DNA of 64,000 bases from Hymenobacter coccineus (GCF_001816125.1 NZ_MDZA01000111.1:87638-151637); one strand, 5' to 3'; counted from the stretch's first letter, positions 26,240 to 35,255 are shown. Numbers and translations: made by a program. Notes: generated from the sequence alone by a model not told the origin.

Positions 26240-26570
26240 ATTAGATGATGATTGGGGCGAATCATGGTGCAAAATTACGCCAATTTTATGCCCAGTGATT
26301 ATCCCACCGCGTTAATTTTTTATTTCGTCACAAACGAAATCTTTACTGGCTCCCTGAATCGCGCTAATCAATTAATTCCAACCGGATTTACCCCCCGGTT
26401 TAAGGCGCAATCTTTTTTAGGGTACCGCGACTGGCTGCGCCACCAGGGCCCCTAACCCTATCTTCGGCCCTCTACTTCGCCCCAAGCTCCGGCCCGGCGG
26501 CGCGCCCAACGCACGGGGCCCGGCTGACATTGCGTCGGCCGGGCCCCATGGCATTATTAGCAGTGTAGGG

Positions 26571-28828
26571 CTACTGGGCCACCACCAGGCGCTGGGAAGC
26601 TACGCGGTTGCCCGCCCCGTCGCGCACTACCACGTGGTAGAGGCCGGTGGGCAGCGTAGGCAGCGTGGCCAAGGCGCCGGCTTCGGCCGCCAGGGGCACC
26701 TGGCGCACGAGCTGGCCCATTTCCGAGTACACGGCTACGCTGGTAGCGCCGGTGCCTTCGTAACGCAGGCTTACGGGGGGGCCGACGCAATTGCGGGGTG
26801 GGGTACACTTGCAGGCCGCCGCTGGCCAGGGCCGCGGCGCTGGCGTCGGTGTACTGGTAGCGGCGGGCCTCCAAGCTATTGCCCGAGGCGGCCACCTGGC
26901 CCACGGCCCGGAACTCAGTGACGCTGCCAGCGCGGCGCTTTACTACAAACTGGCTGCTGTTGTGCTCCGAAGCCGTGGCCCAGGCCAAGTTGGTGCCAGT
27001 AGCAGTGTGGCGGCCGGTGAAGTCGGTCAGCACCACGGGCAGGGGGGCGGGCACAAACACCACGGGCAGCACCGCCTGCGGGTCGTCGGCGAAGGTGTTG
27101 TAAACTTTCATACCGCTCAGGGCGGCTACCCCGCTGGCTACGTTAAGCCGCACCGAAGCGAAGGGCTTAGAGCAGTTTCAGACTCATCAGCTAGTAGCGC
27201 GAACTTTGTAGTTCGCGGCTTTCGCTTCGTCCTACCAGTCACCGTTCAGCGACGCGAACTACAAAGTTCGCGCTACTGCCCGCTGCTGTGTACACTGACG
27301 CCGAAACCGCTCCAGTAGTGAGGAACGAAAGCTCGTCGCGGCCATTGGGCAACACCCCAATCGATAGCAAGCTGCTAGCCGAAGCGCTTTCCATGAGGTT
27401 ACCTGTGGCGTCGTAGGTCGACAAGATGAGGCTTCTTAGCACGTTGGCGTCCAGCAAGCCGCCGTTCAGCAGGCCATTGCCAGGCCCGATTACCATGCCA
27501 GCGCGGTTGCCGGCCAGGCCGGTGCCGTTGAGGTCAACCCGCAAGAATTGGTCGCTGCCCACCCAAGGGCAGAAGACATCACTGCATAATCGTTGGGGTT
27601 AGCGCTGGCGGCGTCCTGAGGGTTTATAACACTGGCAGTAGTCACGCACGTAGTAGTCACGCCCAAATAGGTAACCGTGGTACAGATTTGCGAATTGGCG
27701 CTGCTGGTAGCGTGGTTGGTAGTGGTGGCAAAATCCGAAATTACCTGCTTGGCCTGCCCGAAGGCGCGGGGCTCCAGGCCGAAGCCGTAGTACAGCTGCA
27801 TGTTGTCGAGCACCGAAACCGTCGACGTACGCTCGATGCTCACGGCACCGAACGGCAGCGTGGTGGGGAAGCCCACCCGCGTTTGGCCACCGGGCAGCAC
27901 GTTCAGTTGCAATAGGCTAGCGTCGGTGTTGGTTTCCTGGGGCACGCCGTTCAGGAACGTGCGGATGCGCACGCCGCTCAGCACGTTGGCGTCCAGCAAG
28001 CCAGCGTTGCCCACCGTGAAGCCGGTGTGGTAACCGGCCGGCAAGGCAGGGCCCTCCAGCTTCACTTGCAGCGTGGGGGGCAGTCTACCGTGGCGAAGCT
28101 GCCGAACGTGGCGTAGTTGGTTAGGTCCGTGTCCACGGCGCGGGCCGGGTTGCCCACGTTGAAATTCACACACGCTTGCACCAGTGCGTTGCCGTTGAGC
28201 TTGTAGGCAGTGCTGCTGTAGTTGGCGGTGTTGGGGGTGGCGAACCCTTTCAGCGGCACCTGCGAGGCCCCAACGACACCGTAGGCGTTGTACACGTTGG
28301 TTTTAAAGTTCAGGTTGGCGACGTTGGCCACCGTCACTTCCACCGCGTCGAACGGCTTAGTAATCACGAAATCGACCGGCGTGGGCTCGGTACCGGTGCT
28401 GAGCAGGTAGGCCTGGAGCAGTGTGGCGTCAATCAAGTGGCTTTCCTGGAGCATACCGTTGAGGTAAGTACGCATCACGGTGGCTCCCAGAGCCAATACG
28501 CCGGTGCCCGTCGCGTTGGCGAACAGCATGCCGGCCCGGTAACCAGCCGAGACGGGTCCGCCGGCCAGCGGCAGGCGCAGCGTCACGGAGTTGTAGATGT
28601 CGGTGGTCAGGGAAGCGGCTACCGCGGCCCCACGGCGCCCAGCGCCACGCTGCCGCCGTCCGTGAGCGTTGGCGAGGTGGGCACAATGGCCCCGCCAGAG
28701 CCATTGAAATAGTAGGCCCGCGGCAGAGCAGTTTGGGCCAGGCTGCCTGCAACAGCGGCCAGCAGCAGGGTGAGGACACACACCAACCGCTGGAAGGTAC
28801 GGGCAAACGTCGGGTTAGAATAATACAT
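26571..28828 (-). pseudogene. T9SS-secreted surface protein gene, broken by four frameshifts and a MITE
   Basis: Joined across frames, the gene encodes a signal peptide (TFQRLVCVLTLLLAAVAGSL), three related repeats of about 100 residues, and a T9SS type A sorting domain (GLQVYP, LRYEGTGATSVAVYSEMGQL, VASQRLVVAQ at the stop). Each repeat has a GYRAGM-type start, an LLDANVL-type middle and a KPFxxVxLxV-type end. Frames change near 28630, 28079, 27563 and 26785, each compatible with one lost base in a G or C run. In addition, a 145-bp element sits in the third repeat (27169-27313). The intact protein would be a cell-surface or secreted protein, function unknown. Confidence 0.75.
27169..27313. 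mobile_element. 145-bp MITE-like inverted-repeat element
   Basis: The ends (AGAGCAGTTTC at 27169-27179, GAAACCGCTCC at 27303-27313) are imperfect terminal inverted repeats. Inside are perfect 25-base arms beginning AGTAGCGCGAACTTTGTAG. Removing exactly this interval joins ACTACT to AAGCCC on the coding strand, restoring LTTKPFASVRL, which matches the other repeats of the host gene. It encodes nothing. A short target duplication (perhaps CT) is possible but not certain. Confidence 0.75.
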
Positions 28829-29216
28829 GATAGAGCAGAAAAGTAGCAATGGAACAATAGAAGTTGGTCTGATTGGCGTCCATGTTTACAATCGACTCTT
28901 CATTTTTTTATTAATTATTCAAAATATTGTAAATTAGCATTTTATATAAATTTTTAGTCGTTTAAATCTGATTTTACGTTCCAATGTGGGATTTATATTC
29001 CTAAATTGAGAATAGGGTTCTTTTAAAACTGAGAATTTAATTTTATTTATGCGATCCAAGTGCTTAATTTTGTCATATATAGAGTTTTTGGCCGGCTTTT
29101 ATCCTAAAAATAAAGCTATTCAATAATTATAATTTTTTTAATAAAATTTCTGATTTTGTTATGTTACTGGCCAAACTGTGGGGCCCTTAACTTCGCCTCA
29201 TATCCCCTGCGTTTGT
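28829..29216. promoter_or_regulatory. AT-rich divergent promoter region
   Basis: Nearly 390 bases of very AT-rich sequence (around 75% A+T by eye) separate the T9SS gene from the NtrC-type regulator, which are transcribed apart. This is unusual beside genes of about 65% GC, and such regions usually carry promoters and bind nucleoid proteins. No exact TAnnTTTG with correct spacing and no GG-N10-GC sigma-54 site was found. Confidence 0.45.
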
Positions 29217-30581
29217 ATGGAAGCACCTCTTCCTTTAAGTATATTTATTGTAGAAGACAACGAGTGGTACGGCGAGCTGCTGCTCCACCAACTGGGCCGC
29301 AACCCCGACCACCACGTGCAGCGCTTTGGCACGGCTCGCGAGTGCCTGGCCCAAATGGCCAAGGAGGTGCCCGACGTCATCACGCTGGACTACTCGCTGC
29401 CCGACGCCGATGGCGAGCACACGCTGCGCCAGCTGCGCGAACGGGCCCCCCAGGCGGCCATCGTAATCATTTCGGGGCAGGAAGACGTGGCCACCGCCGT
29501 GGCCCTGCTGCGCCTGGGGGCCCACGACTACCTGGTGAAGGACGCCTCGACCGGCGAGCGCCTGTGGACGCTGCTGGGCCAAGTGCGCCAGCAGGTGCGC
29601 CTGCGCCGCGAAAACGAGCAGCTGCGCCAGCAGCTCGACGCCCGCAGCGCCGGCGCCAGTTCGCCCATTCTGGGCACGCACCCCACCATGCTGCGCTTAC
29701 AAGAGCTCATCAGCAAGGCGGCGCGCACCACCATTACGGTGAGCGTGAGCGGCGAAACCGGCACCGGCAAGGAGTTGGTGGCCCAGGCCATTCACGCGCG
29801 CTCGGAGCGGGTGAGCCGGCCATTTGTGGCCGTGAACATGGCGGCCATCCCGCGCGAGCTGCTGGAGAGCGAGCTGTTTGGGCACGAGAAGGGGGCCTTT
29901 ACGGGGGCCGTGGCGCGGCGGGTGGGCCGCTTCGAGGAGGCCGACGGCGGCACGCTGTTCCTCGACGAGGTGGCCGACCTGGAGCTGGGCCTGCAAGCCA
30001 AGCTGCTGCGGGTGCTGCAAGAGCGCGAGCTGGTGCGGGTGGGCGGCCGCCAGCGGGTGGCCTTCGACGTACGCCTGGTGGTGGCCACCCACCACGACCT
30101 GCTAACCGAGGTGCGAGCCGGGCGCTTCCGCGAAGACCTGTACTACCGCTTGCTGGGCCTGCCCATTGCCCTGCCGCCGCTGCGCGAGCGGGGCCCCGAC
30201 ATACTGCTGCTGGCCGAGGCCTTCGTGCAGACGTTTTGCCAGCGCAACAACCTGCCTCCGCACCACCTCGGCGACGACGCCCAGCAGCGGCTACTGGCCC
30301 ACCCCTTCCCCGGCAATGTGCGCGAACTGAAGGCGGTGGTGGAACTGGCCGCCGTGCTGGCCGAGGGCGACCTGATCCGCAGCGCCGACCTGTCGCTGCG
30401 GGGCCCCGCCCCGGCGGCCGACAACGGGGGCCCCCGCACGCTGCGCGAGGAAACCACCCGGCTCGTGCAGGAGTGCCTCGACACAATGGGCGGCGACGTG
30501 CTGGCCACGGCCGACCGCCTGGGGGTAGGCAAATCCACCATCTACCGCATGATCAAGCAGCAGTACGTGCAAGTGCGCTGA
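29217..30581 (+). CDS. NtrC-family sigma-54-dependent response regulator
   Basis: A 454-residue regulator. Residues 1-125 are a receiver (LSIFIVEDNEWYGELL, phosphorylated Asp in VITLDYSLPDADG, Lys in DYLVKDAS). About 150-385 is the AAA+ domain with Walker A (GETGTGKE), the sigma-54 contact loop GHEKGAFTGAV, and Walker B (GGTLFLDEVADLE). The C-terminus holds a Fis-type HTH (LATADRLGVGKSTIYRMIKQ). It activates sigma-54 promoters when phosphorylated. No histidine kinase is adjacent. The ATG at 29217 puts the receiver directly at the N-terminus; an upstream start at 29178 adds 13 unlikely residues. Confidence 0.93.
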   Translation: MEAPLPLSIFIVEDNEWYGELLLHQLGRNPDHHVQRFGTARECLAQMAKEVPDVITLDYSLPDADGEHTLRQLRERAPQAAIVIISGQEDVATAVALLRLGAHDYLVKDASTGERLWTLLGQVRQQVRLRRENEQLRQQLDARSAGASSPILGTHPTMLRLQELISKAARTTITVSVSGETGTGKELVAQAIHARSERVSRPFVAVNMAAIPRELLESELFGHEKGAFTGAVARRVGRFEEADGGTLFLDEVADLELGLQAKLLRVLQERELVRVGGRQRVAFDVRLVVATHHDLLTEVRAGRFREDLYYRLLGLPIALPPLRERGPDILLLAEAFVQTFCQRNNLPPHHLGDDAQQRLLAHPFPGNVRELKAVVELAAVLAEGDLIRSADLSLRGPAPAADNGGPRTLREETTRLVQECLDTMGGDVLATADRLGVGKSTIYRMIKQQYVQVR

Positions 30582-30745
30582 TGCTGCATCCCGCTGCTAA
30601 CCACAATTTTCTCCTATCTTAGCCAGGCCTTAATTTTACACTGGTTCAGGACAACTTAATACCGGGGCTCCGGGTTATATAGCCAATCAGCACTGGTTCC
30701 GCGCGGCACCGGTGAGTTTATTCGCACTATTCATTCATTGTCGTT

Positions 30746-30853
30746 ATGTTGACCCTCGTATTAGGCCTGTTGGGCGCTGCCGCCCTCGTTGCCCGCCGCG
30801 CCGCCCAGGCCGCCCAACCCAAGCTGGTTCCTGTGCCGGTGCGGAGCAAATAA
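30746..30853 (+). CDS. 35-residue probable membrane peptide
   Basis: The ORF starts with one hydrophobic helix (MLTLVLGLLGAAALVARRAA) and ends in a basic tail (PKLVPVPVRSK). Its stop is 27 bases before a strong terminator on the same strand, and it has more than 160 bases of upstream sequence of its own. Both support an expressed small gene. Its positive-inside pattern suggests a single-pass inner-membrane peptide. Function unknown. Confidence 0.5.
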   Translation: MLTLVLGLLGAAALVARRAAQAAQPKLVPVPVRSK

Positions 30854-30880
30854 GCTCCACCTACCGCTTAAATAGAAAAA

Positions 30881-30903
30881 GCAGCCCGAGGGGCTGCTTT
30901 TTT
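30881..30903 (+). terminator. Intrinsic terminator
   Basis: Stem GCAGCCC / GGGGCTGC followed by six Ts, directly downstream of the 35-codon ORF. Confidence 0.85.
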
Positions 30904-30947
30904 ATTGCCTGCGCCACAAGAAAACCGGGGCGTTGCCGTTGAAATCG

Positions 30948-31340
30948 TTAGCGGATGACGAGCTTACACATTTGGTTAACGCCGCTGCCTTCCAGCTTTA
31001 CGTAGTATAAACCGTTGGCGAAGCGGCTCAGGTCGAGCATTTTGGTAGCGCGGTTGTTGAGGTCGCTCATGGTTTCGTGGTACACTACGGAGCCAATCAC
31101 ATTCAGCACTTGCAACTCAATGCGGCGGCCTTCCTGGCCGCTGATGGTGAGCTGCACCATGCCGGTGCTGGGGTTGGGGTACACCGCCAGCGCTTTCTCA
31201 TCGGTGCCGGGGCGCGTTTGCTGCACGGCGGTGTGCTGGGTTTCAATGGGCCGGGCCGGGGCTACCGGGGCAAACCCGCTGGCCAGGCCAGCAGTGGCCA
31301 GGGCCAGGAAGAAGGAAAGAGCAAGTAGGCGTGGCATCAT
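30948..31340 (-). CDS. Short T9SS-sorted secreted protein
   Basis: From the ATG at 31340 (MMPRLLALSFFLALATAG) it has a signal peptide, a short Pro/Thr-rich middle, and a type A T9SS sorting domain: LAVYPNPSTGMVQLTISG, LQVLNVIGSVVYHE, LSRFANGLYYVKLEG and CKLVIR at the end. The mature part is almost only the sorting domain, so the cargo is about 45 residues. It may be a decayed remnant of a larger surface protein or a small secreted peptide. An upstream start at 31388 would hide the signal peptide. Confidence 0.75.
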   Translation of the reverse strand: MMPRLLALSFFLALATAGLASGFAPVAPARPIETQHTAVQQTRPGTDEKALAVYPNPSTGMVQLTISGQEGRRIELQVLNVIGSVVYHETMSDLNNRATKMLDLSRFANGLYYVKLEGSGVNQMCKLVIR

Positions 31341-31529
31341 GCAAAAAATCAAAGTGGCGAACCAGCCCGGCCGCTGCGGAGAACGCACGGGCTGATGGAG
31401 TTAACGGCGGGAATTAATTTTGGTTGACAAATATAATCCCAAATCCCTATGTTATTAGTGAAAAAGTTGTTATTACCGATGGAATCAAACGTTTTCCCGA
31501 TTGCTCACCACTTTTCATCGCCCAACTGA

Positions 31530-32651
31530 GTGGATGTCCTCATTATCGGCGGCGGCTTGGCCGGTTTGGCGGCGGCCCTCGACTTAGCCGGCCGCGGCCA
31601 CGCCGTGGCCCTGGCCGAGCGCCGGCCCTACCCCTTCCACCGCGTGTGCGGCGAATACGTCAGCAACGAGGTGCTCCCGTACCTGGCCCGGCTCGGGGCC
31701 GACCCAGCCCCGCTGGGCGTGGCCAACATCCGGCGGTTTGAATTATCGTCGCCGGCCGGGCGCGTGCTGCGCAGCCCTCTCGACCTGGGCGGCTTTGGGG
31801 TGAGCCGCTACGCGCTCGACGAATTTCTATACCAGAGGGCCCTGGCCGTGGGCGTGCAATTTTACCTGCCCGCCACGGTGGCCAGCGTGGCCTTTGATGC
31901 TGCTGCGGGCCGCCACGCGGTGGCGTTGGCCGATGGCCGCACCCTGGCCCCGCGCGTAGTGCTGGGGGCCTACGGCAAGCGCGCCAACCTGGACCGCCAG
32001 CTGGAGCGGCCGTTTTTTCGGCAGCGCTCGCCCTACCTCGGGGTGAAGTACCACCTGCGCCTACCGGGCCACGCCCGCGACGTGATTGCGCTGCACAACT
32101 TCCGCGATGGCTACGCGGGCATTTCGGCCATCGAGGACGGCAAGCTGTGCTTTTGCTATCTCACTACGCGCACTAATTTGAAGGCCCACGGCGGCACCAT
32201 TCCGGCGATGGAAGCGGCGGTGCTGCACCGCAACCCGCACCTGCGCGCCATCTTCCACGAAGCCGAGTTTCTGTACCCGCAGCCGGAGGTCATCAACGAG
32301 ATTTCCTTCGCCCCGAAGCAGCCCGTGGAGCAGCACGTGCTGATGTGCGGCGACGCGGCCGGCCTCATCACGCCGCTGTGCGGCAACGGCATGGCCATGG
32401 CCCTGCACGGCGGGGCCTTGGCCAGCGCCGCCGCCCACGATTTCCTGACCGAAACCACCGGCCGCGCTGCGATGGAAGCGGCCTATGCCCAGACGTGGCG
32501 GGCGCAGTTTGGGGCCCGGCTGCGGGTGGGGCGTGCGGTGCAGGGCCTGTTTGGGGGCCCCGTGCTGAGCGAGGCCGTGGTGGGGGCCCTGGCCCACTGG
32601 CCGGGCGCGGTGCGGGCCCTGATGCGGCGCACCCACGGGGCCCCTTTTTAG
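31530..32651 (+). CDS. FAD-dependent oxidoreductase of the type III PKS locus (SrsC-like)
   Basis: A 373-residue flavoprotein of the geranylgeranyl-reductase/PHBH group. The FAD motif DVLIIGGGLAGLAAALDLAG is at the N-terminus, VCGEYVSNEVLPYL follows, and the second FAD motif VLMCGDAAGLITPLCGNGMA is near residue 275. The start is GTG at 31530, because TGA directly precedes it in frame. With the type III PKS and methyltransferase downstream it reproduces the gene set of the Streptomyces srsABC phenolic-lipid pathway, where the flavoprotein hydroxylates the aromatic ring. That role is inference. Confidence 0.85.
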   Translation: MDVLIIGGGLAGLAAALDLAGRGHAVALAERRPYPFHRVCGEYVSNEVLPYLARLGADPAPLGVANIRRFELSSPAGRVLRSPLDLGGFGVSRYALDEFLYQRALAVGVQFYLPATVASVAFDAAAGRHAVALADGRTLAPRVVLGAYGKRANLDRQLERPFFRQRSPYLGVKYHLRLPGHARDVIALHNFRDGYAGISAIEDGKLCFCYLTTRTNLKAHGGTIPAMEAAVLHRNPHLRAIFHEAEFLYPQPEVINEISFAPKQPVEQHVLMCGDAAGLITPLCGNGMAMALHGGALASAAAHDFLTETTGRAAMEAAYAQTWRAQFGARLRVGRAVQGLFGGPVLSEAVVGALAHWPGAVRALMRRTHGAPF

Positions 32652-32724
32652 GAAAAAAGCCGGCGAGCCGCCGGCCAAAATCTTTTCCCCCCGCGGGCCC
32701 CGTATTTTGCGTAAACTACGCTTA

Positions 32725-33923
32725 ATGACCAGCTACCTAGGGGCCATCGGCACCGCCAACCCGCCGCACTGCCTTGGGCAGCAGCAAATTGCCGATTTTA
32801 TGGCCCAGGCCCTCGAATTCGGGGCCGACGATGCCCGCCGGCTGCGGGCCCTGTACCGGGTGTCGGGCATCGGGCACCGCTACTCGGTGCTGCCCGACTA
32901 CGGCCGCGCCAATGGCGACTACACCTTTTTCCCGAACACGCCCGGCCTGGAGCCTTTTCCCAGCGTGGGGCAGCGCATGGCCGTGTACCGCCGCGAGGCC
33001 CTGCCGCTGGCCCTGGCCGCCGTGGCCGACTGCCGCCGCCAAGTGCCGAGCCTGGATTTGGCCACCGTCACGCACCTTATTACGGTGAGCTGCACGGGCA
33101 TGTACGCCCGGGGCTCGACATTGAGCTGGTGCAGGCCCTGGGCCTGCCGGCGTCGGTGCAGCGCACCTGCGTGAACTTCATGGGCTGCTACGCGGCCGTG
33201 AACGCCCTGAAGCTGGCCGACGCCGCCTGCCGCGCCCACCCCGCCGCCCGCGTGCTGGTGGTGAGCGTAGAGTTGTGCACGCTGCACTTCCAGAAAAGCG
33301 CCGAGGACGACCACCTGGTGAGCAACGCGCTGTTTGGCGACGGCGCGGCGGCCTGCCTGGTGCAGGGCCAGCCGCTGCCCGACGGGGCCCCCAGCCTGGC
33401 CCTCACCGCGTTCCACTGCGGGCTGGAGCCCGACGGGCACGCCGACATGGCCTGGCACATCAACGATTTTGGGTTTGAGATGACGTTGAGCAGCTACGTA
33501 CCCCGGCTCATCCAACGGGGCATCGGGCGGCTCACCGAGCAGCTGCTGGAACACCTGCCCGTGCAGCGCGCGGACATTCACCACTTCGCCATCCACCCCG
33601 GCGGACGTAAGATTCTGGAAACCATCGAGCAAGCGCTGGATTTGAGCCACGACGACAACCGCTTCGCCTACCGCGTGCTGCGCGACTACGGCAACATGTC
33701 GTCGGCCACGGTGCTGTTTGTGCTGCGCGACGTGCTGGCCGCCGCTACCCCCGCCGACCACGGGGCCCCGGTGCTCAGTTTTGCCTTCGGCCCCGGCCTA
33801 ACGCTGGAAGCCATGCTGCTGGAGATTTCAGTTGATAGTAAACAGTTAACAGTTGACCGAGCAGAGGCCGTCCATTTGATGGAAGCTGAGCCGGTTGCCG
33901 CCGCGCTCGTGGCCGCTGAGTAG
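32725..33923 (+). pseudogene. Type III polyketide synthase split by a one-base frameshift
   Basis: The first frame (32725 to about 33107) has the chalcone-synthase-like N-terminus (YLGAIGTANPPHCLGQQQIA; LITVSCTGMYA). The second (from about 33114) continues with VQALGLPASVQRTCVNFMGC. Inserting one C in the CCCGGGG run at 33107-33113 joins them as MYAPGLDIELVQALG. The catalytic Cys (codon 33186-33188, FMGCYAAVN), His (33594-33596, AIHPGG) and Asn (33693-33695, YGNMSS) are all kept. The last ~30 residues read through a GTTAACAGTTGAC-type intergenic repeat and are probably not original. Product would be an alkylresorcinol or alkylpyrone. Confidence 0.85.
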
Positions 33924-33965
33924 TTATCGGCGCGTACTGAATGATTAGGTGATTATCCAGGCGGG

Positions 33966-34069
33966 GTGGTCCGGCGACTTTTTCAGTCGTCGGACCACTC
34001 TTACGATACCCCGGGGCCACTGTTTTTTTAGTCAGAATGGCCCGACGACTAAAAAAGTCGCCGGACCAC
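33966..34069. repeat. Two hairpins of the GGTCCGGCGACT family
   Basis: Hairpins at 33966-33998 and 34039-34068 have arms TGGTCCGGCGACT and AGTCGTCGGACCA with loops of T or A. They face each other as a larger inverted repeat between the PKS and methyltransferase genes. A third copy of the same family lies at 36581-36611. Confidence 0.8.
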
Positions 34070-34090
34070 TTCGTTTTCAACCCCTGTTAA

Positions 34091-34960
34091 ATGCTGAACA
34101 ATCGCGCGCCGGGCCCCGAGCTGATGGACGACCTGACGCTGGCCTCGGACGACTTACGCCGCAACCTCGACGAGCTGGAAGTCATCAATACTTGGCTGGG
34201 CGGCTACCAGCCGGTACTGGACGCGTTGGCCCGGCTGCGGCCGCGCTTCCCCACGGGCCGAGCCCTGCGCGTGGCCGACTTGGGCAGCGGCGGCGGCGAC
34301 ACCCTGCGCCACGTGGCCCGCTGGGCCCGCCGCCACGGCGTAGCGGTGGAGCTGGTCGGCATCGACGCCAACGCTTTTATGCTGGACTACGCCCGCGCCA
34401 AAAGCCAGGATTACCCCGAAATCAGCTACCGGCAGTTCGACATTTTCTCGGCCGAATTTCAGGCCCAGCCCTTTGATGTGCTGACGTGCAGCTTGTTCTG
34501 CCACCACTTCACCGACGACGAGCTGGGGGCCCTGCTGCGGCAATGGGCCCGGCAGGCGCGGGTGGCGGTGGTCGTCAACGACCTGCACCGGCACTGGCTG
34601 GCCTACGGCAGCATTTGGGCCCTGACGCGGCTGCTCGGCGGCTCGTACCTGGTGCGGCACGACGCGCCGCTGTCGGTAGCCCGTGCCTTCCGGCGCGCCG
34701 ACTGGGCGCAGCTGCTGGCCCGGGCCGGCCTGGCGCAGTACGAGTTGCGCTGGCGCTGGGCGTTTCGGTGGCAGCTGGTTATTTGGCCGGCGGCCGGGGC
34801 CCCGGCGGTTGGTGAGGGGCCGGTTGCCGTTGCTAAAAAGCAATCGGCAGTGTATAGCAAACCGCCACGGGCTTGCCGTTTTGCTTGCCGGACCGGAAGC
34901 GCGGCAGCTTGCCCACCGCCGCCAGAACAGCCGCGTTGCAGCCGCCGTCCGGGCCTTTAA
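34091..34960 (+). CDS. SAM-dependent methyltransferase of the type III PKS locus (SrsB-like position)
   Basis: A 289-residue class I methyltransferase. SAM motif I is VADLGSGGGDTLRHVARWAR at about residues 61-80; the acidic post-I residue is in VGIDANAFMLDYA, and motif IV-like sequence is FDVLTCSLFCHHFTDDELG. It would O- or C-methylate the polyketide product (inference from neighbours). The reading frame overlaps the convergent TonB-like gene by 128 bases, and the last ~45 residues are low-complexity, so the true C-terminus is probably near 34830 and the original stop has been lost. Confidence 0.8.
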   Translation: MLNNRAPGPELMDDLTLASDDLRRNLDELEVINTWLGGYQPVLDALARLRPRFPTGRALRVADLGSGGGDTLRHVARWARRHGVAVELVGIDANAFMLDYARAKSQDYPEISYRQFDIFSAEFQAQPFDVLTCSLFCHHFTDDELGALLRQWARQARVAVVVNDLHRHWLAYGSIWALTRLLGGSYLVRHDAPLSVARAFRRADWAQLLARAGLAQYELRWRWAFRWQLVIWPAAGAPAVGEGPVAVAKKQSAVYSKPPRACRFACRTGSAAACPPPPEQPRCSRRPGL

Positions 34961-35255
34961 TAACTTTAGCGTCCTTCACGGTGCCGCTGGGGCCCACCAC
35001 AAAGTACACGAACACCTTGCCGCCACAGCCACCCGCCGGCGCTACCCGCGCCTGAATGGCCGCTATAATGGCCGCGTTGCCACCGCCATCCGGCAGCTGC
35101 GGCATCTGCTCGACGTAGGTGTAAACCTTGGCCGAATCAGGCGTGTGCACGACCTGGTAGGCGTTCGGCATGGTTTGGGCCGCAGCGGCGCAGGTAGCGA
35201 CCAGGAAAATACTGGCGGCCAGCACTAACCGGCGCGATGAGAAGAAGAAAGCCAT
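34833..35255 (-). CDS. TonB C-terminal-domain protein
   Basis: A 140-residue protein with a signal or anchor sequence (LVLAASIFLVATCAAAAQ), a short linker, and a TonB C-terminal fold: FVYFVVGPSGTVKDAKVIKG, LAAVGKLPRFRSGKQNGKPV, YTLPIAF. It lacks the long proline-rich spacer of a true energy transducer, so it may be periplasmic and not couple to ExbBD. Four cysteines in the domain (APAGGCGG, DGGCNAA) could form disulphides. Its 3' end overlaps the methyltransferase frame. Confidence 0.75.
   Translation of the reverse strand: MAFFFSSRRLVLAASIFLVATCAAAAQTMPNAYQVVHTPDSAKVYTYVEQMPQLPDGGGNAAIIAAIQARVAPAGGCGGKVFVYFVVGPSGTVKDAKVIKGPDGGCNAAVLAAVGKLPRFRSGKQNGKPVAVCYTLPIAF

Larger units (their letters stand above)
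26053..26570. other. Gene-poor region, partly AT-rich
   Basis: About 520 bases without a convincing protein gene. It contains the terminator-like hairpin at 26116-26144, the RNA candidate at 26172-26239, and an AT-rich stretch at 26255-26420. The open frame at 26252-26455 on the plus strand has no conserved features. Confidence 0.4.

Noticed and set aside
26252..26455. 67-codon plus-strand ORF
   Set aside because: AT-rich, no conserved motif, no signal, no terminator; it overlaps the gene-poor region by chance.
33826..33860. GTTAACAGTTGAC-type repeat as a protein motif at the PKS end
   Set aside because: The same kind of short repeat fills spacers elsewhere (16724-16802), so it is more likely intergenic sequence read as codons.
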